In this document: positions 1 to 8,201 of the stretch, piece after piece
Layout: each line of letters starts with the position of its first letter
Position numbering within the stretch: position 1 is the first letter of the stretch
Source: Baffinella frigidus
Lineage: Eukaryota > Cryptophyceae > Cryptomonadales > Baffinellaceae
Direction of reading: 5' to 3'
Length of the DNA: 10,058 nt
Assembly (NCBI GenBank): GCA_026770585.1
Contig: MU646374.1
Location: forward strand, 836,999-847,056
Made by a program: the position numbers and the translations under genes
The notes under the pieces: generated by a model
What the model saw: the letters and a program-made list of their open reading frames with translations, nothing else
Told to the model about the DNA's origin: nothing
Database searches by the model: none

Positions 1-130
1 GAGAGAGAGAGAGCGGAGAGCGGAGAGAGGAGAGAGGAGAGAGGAGGAAGGAGAGAGAGAGAGAGAGGGCGAGGGAGAGAGAGAGGAGAGGAGAGAGAGG
101 AAGAGAGAGAGGCGGTAGGGAGAGGGGAGA
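1..130. repeat. GA-rich microsatellite
   Basis: Degenerate GAGAGA/GGAGA repeats fill the first 130 bases. They are the strand complement of the TC tracts near 8041 and 9949. Confidence 0.95.
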
Positions 131-362
131 GCGGGTTGAGGACATAGGAGTGACTGTTGCAGTAACTTCGGGAGGTGACGCTCCCCCAACAGGATGTATT
201 TGTTAAGGGTGTATGAGTCTACCGATGTTGAAAATGAACGGTGCAACCAAGTGGCTGCCTAAGTTTCTAGGTTATGAGCCTCGACTCATAGTTGTGAGCC
301 TCGACGCATAGTCCTGAGCCTCGACTGAGAGAATGGCTCGATAGTCAACCGTGATACGGCAG
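131..362. repeat. Unassigned stretch with a 20-bp tandem repeat
   Basis: Three 20-bp units of the form GT--TGAGCCTCGAC-CATA lie at 271-330. AGGTGACGC at 170-178 resembles the start of the candidate exon at 362-370 and may be a relic. I see no S1 exon here. Confidence 0.6.
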
Positions 363-425
363 GTGACGCCGGTCTCACGGCACGTGGCTTTCGCACTCTC
401 GGGGCTCCTCCTCCTCCTCTGTCTG
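363..425 (+). CDS. Tentative exon: transmembrane helix S2
   Basis: Acceptor ATACGGCAG ends at 362 and donor GTACAA begins at 426. The 21 codons, phase 0 at both ends, read VTPVSRHVAFALSG followed by a run of leucines, CL at the end: a clear hydrophobic helix. In IP3R a helix like this (S2) precedes the S3 helix, which fits the next exon at 956. The loop to S3 would be short, so another exon may have been missed in 426-955. Caution: CTGGTACAAA at the exon end is also a dispersed repeat motif in this window (for example near 4541), so the call could be a chance open stretch. Confidence 0.45.
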
Positions 426-3400
426 GTACAAAACCTAAACTCCAAAACCTAAACCCTTGATCCCAAACCCTAAACCCCAACCCCGAAGCCCCAAACCCGA
501 AACCCTAGATTGTAATCCCAACCCCAAAACCCCTAAACCCCAAACCCTAAACCCTCTGTCCTGAACCCCAAATTCTACACCCTAAACCTTAAACCCTAGA
601 TCCTAAACCCTAACCCCTAACCCCTCAACCATAAACCCTAAACCCGAAACCCGAAACCCAAAACCCTAAACCCGAAACCCGAAACTTTCTGCCGTGTCCG
701 CCCCCTGAACCCTAAACCCTTTATTCCCTAGCACAGGTTGACGTAAACCCTTAACGAGGGGCCTTGGTGGCACCGAACACGCAGGGGTTGATCCAGGGTC
801 GGCAACAGTTGTCAGCAAAAGTTGACGAGTGGACCCAATGTTGACTTTTGACAAAGGGGGATTGACTTTTGACAAGGGAGATTGACTTTTGACAAAGGGG
901 ATTGACTTTTGACAAATGGGATTGACCTTTGACAAAGGGGGTTGACTTTTGGCAGGTGCGCGCGGTGGCATTCTGCGTCGGGGCGCTCCCCAACATCCTT
1001 CGCGTCGCACTCGAGGTGACCCCCAAACCCTAAACCCCAAACCCCAAAACCCTAAACCCAAACCCCAAAACCCAAGCCCCAAGCCCCAAAACCCAAAACC
1101 CAAACCCCAAACCCAAAACCCCAAAACCCCAAGCCCCAAACCCCAAACCCCAAACCCCAAAACCCAAACCCCGAACCTCAAAACCCAAAACCCAAACCCC
1201 AAAACCCAAAACCCAAAACCCAAACCCCAAACCTCAAACCCTAAACCCCAAACCTCAAACCCCAAACCTCAAACCTCAAACCCCAAACCCTACACACAAA
1301 CCGGCAGGTGAAGGGGGGGACACAAAACCAAACCCTAAACCCGAAACTCGAACCCCTAAAGTAAACCATGTCGCCTAAACGCGCAACACCAAACAGCAAG
1401 CACTCACCACTGAAGGGGGGGACACAACACTAAACCCTAAACCCTAAACCCGAAACTCGAAACCATAAAGTGGACCATGTGTCCTCAACCCGCAAGATTA
1501 AACTCATCGCCATCCATAATAGAATTAATCTCGGAACTGTCCTTCTAAATTATTCTCACAAATCCAGATATTTTCAAGCCCTGAATGTACGAATATGTTA
1601 AAACCCTAAAAGTTCTTGGTACACATCTTCGTTTATAAGGACATTCCTGAGATTAATTCTATTTGGTGCTGGGACTAAAACACCACGCACTCACCAGGTT
1701 CAGGGGGGAGCGGAGCCGGAGGAGGTGATCGAGGAGGAGGAAAACTCAGAAGCGTCCAGCCCTGGACGCTTCCATAAAAAGGAGGAGGACGACGAGAGCG
1801 ACGATGACCTCGTGGACCCGGCGGATCGGGACCTCTTCGCGGCCACGGCCGTCCGGGCAGAGGTTCTTATCTTAGGCCACCCTTTTTAAAAGTCGTTTTC
1901 TCAAGTCAATTCCTCTACAAATTCGTCAACTTATTATTTTCTCTACGCCTAAGTTGACATATTTGAAGGTGAATTGACTTAAGGAAACGACTTTAAAAAA
2001 GTCTTTTCTGAGATAAGTTTATAGTGACGGCCCCCGCACTTAGTTTTGTACAGCAACTCGTTCTTGTACACATGATAAAACGAGACCTCGTTTAAACCGG
2101 AATTGGAGCCCTTTTTACTTGCAAGTGATCTTTGTTTAATCATTTGTGCCAGAACAAGTGCTTTACAAAACTAAGTCTGGGGGGCGTCACTGTCAAGGTG
2201 CTGGGAATGCCGCACACGTGGGAGGGGGAGCAGCACAAGGAAGAGGCTGTGCTCTTGGTGGAGGAGGCCAAGCAGCGCTGGGGGGGGTCCGTGTTCACTT
2301 GGAAGGCTAGTCCCTAACCCCCAACCCCGAAATCTTCAACCGTAAACCCCAAACCCTGCACCCCGAACCCATCACCTCCTATACCCTAACCCCTCATCCC
2401 CTATACCCCTACACCCTAAACCCTAAACCCTCAACTCTCATCCCCTGTACCCCTATACCCTAAACTTTAAACCCTAAACCCTAAACCCTAAACCCTAAAC
2501 CCTAAACCCTAAACCCTAAACCCTAAACCCTAAACCCTAAACCCTAAACCGAAACGCAGGCCGCAAAGGCGGTAGCGAGCTCGCCGTGGTGTTGGTACGA
2601 GGCTCTCCTCTTCCTCTCGGTGCTTGTGGCATTTGGTACCCCCCTGACCCCTAGCCCCTAACCCCTACACCCTGCACCCTACACCCTACACCCTGCACCC
2701 TACACCCTCAGCCCTCAACCCTAGGTGCTCGTGGAATTCGGTACCCGAACCCCGAAACCGGAACCCGGAAACCGGAACCCGGAAACCGGAAACCGCAAAC
2801 CGGAAACCGGAACCCAAAACTCTACATTTACGGCCTCGTGACCACCTTTATAACTCTACAACTACTTAACAATTACATGTGTGGCCGCGTGCGCAGTTGT
2901 CAACGAGCCCAGCATCGCCCTGTGGCCCCTCTTCGAGATGTGCTCGTGGAAGGTCCCCCCCCCCCAGAACCCTAAACCCGAAGCCCTGCCTAAACCCTGA
3001 GCACTAACCCCTAAACCCGAAGCCCGAAACACAAAACCCTAACCCCAAAGTGGCTCTCTTCGAGATGTGCTCTTGGAAGGTCCCCTCCTTAACCCTGAAC
3101 CCGAAGCCCTGCCTAAACCCTGAAACCTGAACCCGAAACCCGAAACTCGAAACCCTCAACCATAAACCCCAAACCCTAACCCATAAACCCCAAACCCTAA
3201 GCCAGAAACCAAGGAACCCGAAACCCTTCTTCTCCTAACCCCTAACCCCTAACCCCAAAACCCTAAACCCTAAACCCCAAACCGTCAAATCCCCAACTCC
3301 AAACCCTAAACCCCAAACCCCAAACCCCAAACCCCAAACCCCAAACCCCAAACCCCAACCCCCAAACCTCAAACCCCAAACCCCGAACCCCAAACCCCAA

Positions 3401-6400
3401 ATGCAAAAAAAGGGCTCCAAGACGGTGCTTGGCGCAATCAAGTTCGTCACCTCAATAGTTCGGAAGCGACTAACCGACTAGTGCCATCGGGCCGCTGTCC
3501 AAAACGTGCCTCTGGAAGGTACGATTTCGTGCGTTTCCCGGTGCAGTCGCCTGACCGAAATAACCCTCAACCACAACAGGGCTCGAAGACGGTGATCGAC
3601 GCGATCAAGTTCAACGCCGGAAAGATGATCCAAACCTTTCTTCTCGGCCTCCTCGTCATGTAAGCAGTTGACTAATGACACGTTTCTTTGGTACAATTTT
3701 TAAATAATATCAGGCTTTTCTGGTGCAAAAAATGCAGGGATGAGTCAACTGTTCCGATTGTCCAGACGCTTGTGGTCATGTGCCACACGAGAATGCTAGA
3801 GGGGCCTATTCAAAACCGATGTGCTTTTAAAAGTGGGTATTCGTGTAGTAACTTTCGTTGATTGGTCACGTAACTAGCCATGTATTGGCCAGTCACGAGG
3901 TTGGAACACCTTATCCTGGTACAAATATTTACACCCCCACATATAAATAGGATCCTCCAGCATTCTCGTGGTGCGTAGCAGTTGACTTATCTCAATCTTC
4001 TCCCGTACAAACGTTGACTAACCACAGGCTCCTCCAGTACAAAACCTCCGGTACAAAAACTACCTGGATTAGTCAACTACATCAGACCGTGGGTTAGTCA
4101 ATCGTCGTGCGGGGATGATTCAGACCTTCATCGGCCTCCTCCCCATGTCCTCATGTAAGACTCCTACCACGCCAGAGTGTTGGAGGGGGTGAAATCAACG
4201 AAACCCGCGGATATCCGCGTGTTTGACTTTTGAAAACCATTGAAGATTGACTTTTGGCGACCCCTTCAAAGAGTCTGGCGTGGTAGCAGTTGACTAACCA
4301 CTCATTTTCCTGGTACACAAGTTGACTAATATCAGGCTTCTCTGGTACAAACCCTGCCGGTATTAGTCTACTGTTTCCGGTGGAGATGATCCCGGCCTTC
4401 TTTCTCGGCATGTGTGTAGCAGTTGACTAATCACTCCTTTTCCAAAGTAAGTTGACTAATCACTCATTTTCCAAAGTAAGTTGACTAATCACTCCTGTTC
4501 TCAAGTGGTACAAATCGTGCCCGGTCTCTTCCTCTTCTGGTACAAAGCCTGCCCGGTTCAGTCACTTGCACCAGATCGTGGGTTAGTCAACCGACGCACG
4601 GGGGGCTTAGGATGATCAAGACCTTCTTCTCTCCTTCAACTCCTTTTCATTCAAGACTCCTAGAATTTCCTCGCTGTCTGTAAAGCGACTCTCTCTCCTG
4701 AACCCGAAGGGATTCTCTCACCTGAACCCTGTAAAGCGACTTTATCTCTCTCCTGAACCCTAAACCCTAAATCCTGAACCCTGAACCCTAAACCCTCCGT
4801 ACCCTACCGCTAGGTACGTGTGGCTGGTGGTCGGCATCTGGACGCTCCAGAAACACCACGCCGAGGTGAGAAAGATTTGGTCAAACCGTGTGGTTAAACC
4901 GTGTGTTCAAAACGTGTGGTCAAAACGTGTAGTCAAAACACACCGCGCGATGATTTGATCACACCACCAGCCCTCCGAGGCGGACCAGATCGAGGCTGGA
5001 GCATGCGTCAATTCCTCGGGCGGCACCTTCGAAAACGAATGCGCCACCCGAGGAAATGGCTCCGAACCATCGTCGATTTGGTCCGCCTCGCAGGGCTGGT
5101 GGCAACGGGCTATATTTGACCGCAGCGGGCTATGATATGACCACGCCGGGCGAGGATTTGACCAGACCAGACGATTTTTGCCTAGGCCCACTCGGTGAGC
5201 TTTGAGGGTTTCGGATTTCAATTTAGGGACGGATTATGGGGTGTTACGTGACCAAATTTGCACCAGAAAATCCATAAAGTTAATTATCTCTGGGCAAGTT
5301 GACTTTTGTTGAAAGGTCCGTAGTCCACCGTGTAGTCCCTGCATTTAACATAGTCACGCGTGACTGTTTTCGACAGCACCGATTTCACCCGCGCGATTTG
5401 ACCAGAATTTGCCCAGAAAAAATGGACCATTCCGCAAATATGTGACGAAACTTTTGACCGCAGGAGTACTGCTCGAACATGTTCCAGTGCTTTTTTGCGT
5501 ACCTCTTCAACTCGATGCGCGGGGAGGGCCTTCGGGACGTCATGGTCGACGCGGTGATCTCATATGCAAACACTTGTAATTTATGAACTTGGTTTCAATC
5601 AAAATTACTACACGTTTTCCACTGTTACTTTTTAAGTTAACAGAGGTTCCACTTTTGCTTTGAGACGTTCCACTCTCGACTTTTGTCTCGGTGGGCCGCG
5701 CTCTGAGAAGCAAGAGGAATCTTTGATTTTACTACGAAAGATCGTTCTGTGTAGTAAATTTCATTGAACCAAGTTCATAAACTAAAAGTGTTTGCATATG
5801 AGATCCAGTGCTTCTCCGTGCAGTTGACTAAACCGGCCAGGTTTTGTACCAGAGGAGCCTGTCATTAGTCAACGTTTGTACGGGAGAAGCTTGTGATTAG
5901 TCAACTGCTCATGACGAGGAGAACTCTACGCGGGATAGGGTTCAGGCATTCGGATTGGCAACTTTTGCCAGATTTGCTCCATACCTAAAGGACAAGACCA
6001 GCAGAGACCCGTAGATGTTTTACGCCAAAAGTTGCCAAAATGGCTCCACGTGTTTTCCCGTGTGTTGTGGACGGGACCAGGGCCGTGATCAGTAGAAGGA
6101 CGGACTTGCCGTGCAGGTGTATTCAAACCTACCCTAACTTATTTAATACATTCAACATATTTTACAATAAATATAATCAATTTCAATTTTTAATGAATCT
6201 TTTAACATTATTTATAATTTAACATGGTTGATTGGATGCAGGTGTTCTGGGGCAACCTCGCGGACATGGCCTGGCAGGAGGGGAACATGCTGTTCCGGGT
6301 CCTCTGGGACATGGCGTTCCAGTTCGTCTTTCTTTACATCCTCATCGCGATCATCACGGGTACGAAACCGCGTCTTTTTGCTCATCACGGCTGCGAAACC

Positions 6401-8145
6401 GCGTCGTTTTACTCGGCACGGCTGCGAAATCGTGTGCTTTTGCAGGGAGAGGGTGTGCCTAACCCACGGAAACGCGTCCTTTGAGATATGGCATTCCAGT
6501 TTGTCTTTTGCTATACCCTCATCGCCATCATTACGGGTGATGAGTAGAAAACGAACTGGGCTATATTTATCCAAATACGGGTGAACGAGATTTGACGCCA
6601 ACGGGGGATGATTTGATCACAATGGGCGATGATTCGAACAGAAGACGAACCCGCGCCGGTTGGCAAAAAACGGGTGCAAACCCCGCGTCTTTTCACTCAT
6701 CACGGGTGCAAAATTGCGCGGTTTCCGCGTCTCATCCGTTGCCTTGTCCGGTAAACGTGTCGAACCACTTAGCAGCCACCGGTGCCTTTCTCTCCCGGGT
6801 TTCCGGGAGATATTTTGCGACGTTTGGCGTGTTTCCCAGTTGAGAAATAACTTTGGCGAAGTCACCAGTGACTGATAAGTAGGCGTGACCCCTACCACCA
6901 GGTATTGTGATCGACGCGTTTTCGGGGCTGCGCGACGAGAAAGAGGCGGCGGACCAGGACCTTCAGACCAAGTGCTTTGTCTGCAACCTCGATCGCTTCA
7001 CGCTCGATCAGAAAGGTGCTCACTTTCCGTTACCTTATCCGTAGGAACCCCCCTATGTCCCTATGACCTGGCGTGGCTCGACCGCATCACTCTTGACCAG
7101 AAAGGTGCAGTCTCTTTCTGAGGGGGTCACGTTAGCACTGTCCCGTCCGGGATTGGTACCGGCTGAGGAGCGGGCAGTACAAAACGTTACTACCGGCACG
7201 TGCCCAAGACGCACTTGAAACCGCACAGGCCCGAGACCAAGTGCTTTGTCTGTAACCTCGTCTGCTTCACACTTGATCAGAGAGGTGCTCGGGGTGAGGG
7301 ACTCTTGTCCAGAAGGGGTTTCAGGGTTTCGGATGACGTGTGGCTAGGGTTTAGTGGGTAGGGGTTAGACCACTGGAGCAAGACGTGCAGACGAATTGCT
7401 TTGTCTGCAACCTCGCAACCGCGTCACTCTCGACCAGAAAGGTGCTCACCTTCCGTTACCTTACCCGTAGGAACCCCCCTATGTCCCTATGACCTGGCGT
7501 GGCTCGACCGCATCACTCTTGACCAGAAAGGTGCAGTCTCGAATCTTGATGCCCCCCACCCGGAGGTGAACAGGTCTACGTTTCACAAAGAAACTATTTA
7601 TGTCTTCGGAAACGTTGCGTTTTTTTTTTCACATAAAAGAGCGAAATTTGATGAGATTGATCGAAATTATCAAAAAGAACCAAAATTTGGATTCTTTCTA
7701 CGAAATGAAGACACGAAATTGAAAGGACGTAGACCTGTTCGTGTCCGGGTCTGGCTATGCAACTCCAGCACCTGCGCTAAACCCGAAACCCGAAACCCGA
7801 AACCCGAAACCCCAACATTTAAACCCTAAACCCTACACCCTTAACCCTAAATCCTAATCTCTAAACCCTAAACCCTAAACTCTAAACCCTAAACCCTGAA
7901 CTCCCAAACCCCTAAACTCCCAAGCCCCTAAGCCCCAATCCCCCAAAACACAAACCCCAAACCCCAACCCCGGCTGTTCGCAGGGCAAGGATTTGACAAG
8001 CACATCCAGACGGAACATAACCCTCGGTCGCGCCCCTGTCTCTCTCTTATCTCTCTCTTTCTTTCTCGCTATCTCTCTTTCTCTCTCTCTCTCTTTCTCC
8101 CACGCTCTCTCTCTCTCTCTTTCTCTTTCTCTCTCACTCTCTCTT

Positions 8146-8201
<56 letters not shown>

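Noticed and set aside
666-1265. Long minus-strand open frame rich in GFGVWGLGF
   Set aside because: It is a translation of degenerate telomere-like repeats; the 7-bp period gives an endless open frame without protein sense.
949-1311. Plus-strand open frame of PKPQNPKP repeats
   Set aside because: It starts in the frame not used by the S3-like exon and then reads through telomere-like DNA.
2472-2548. True chromosome end
   Set aside because: Exons of the same gene continue on both sides, so this is interstitial telomere-like DNA.
4907-5221. Open frames on both strands over 4901-5221
   Set aside because: They cover the foldback 4964-5102, whose inverted arms make both strands look alike; no exon junctions fit.
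6212-6601. Minus-strand 129-codon frame opposite the S6 exon
   Set aside because: It is antisense to an exon with strong family similarity and GC-rich third positions, and is open only as a shadow.
7541-7770. Coding continuation after relic copy 4 (open to 7829)
   Set aside because: The stretch is a foldback element with inverted ends and AT-rich interior; the open frame ends in telomere-like repeats.
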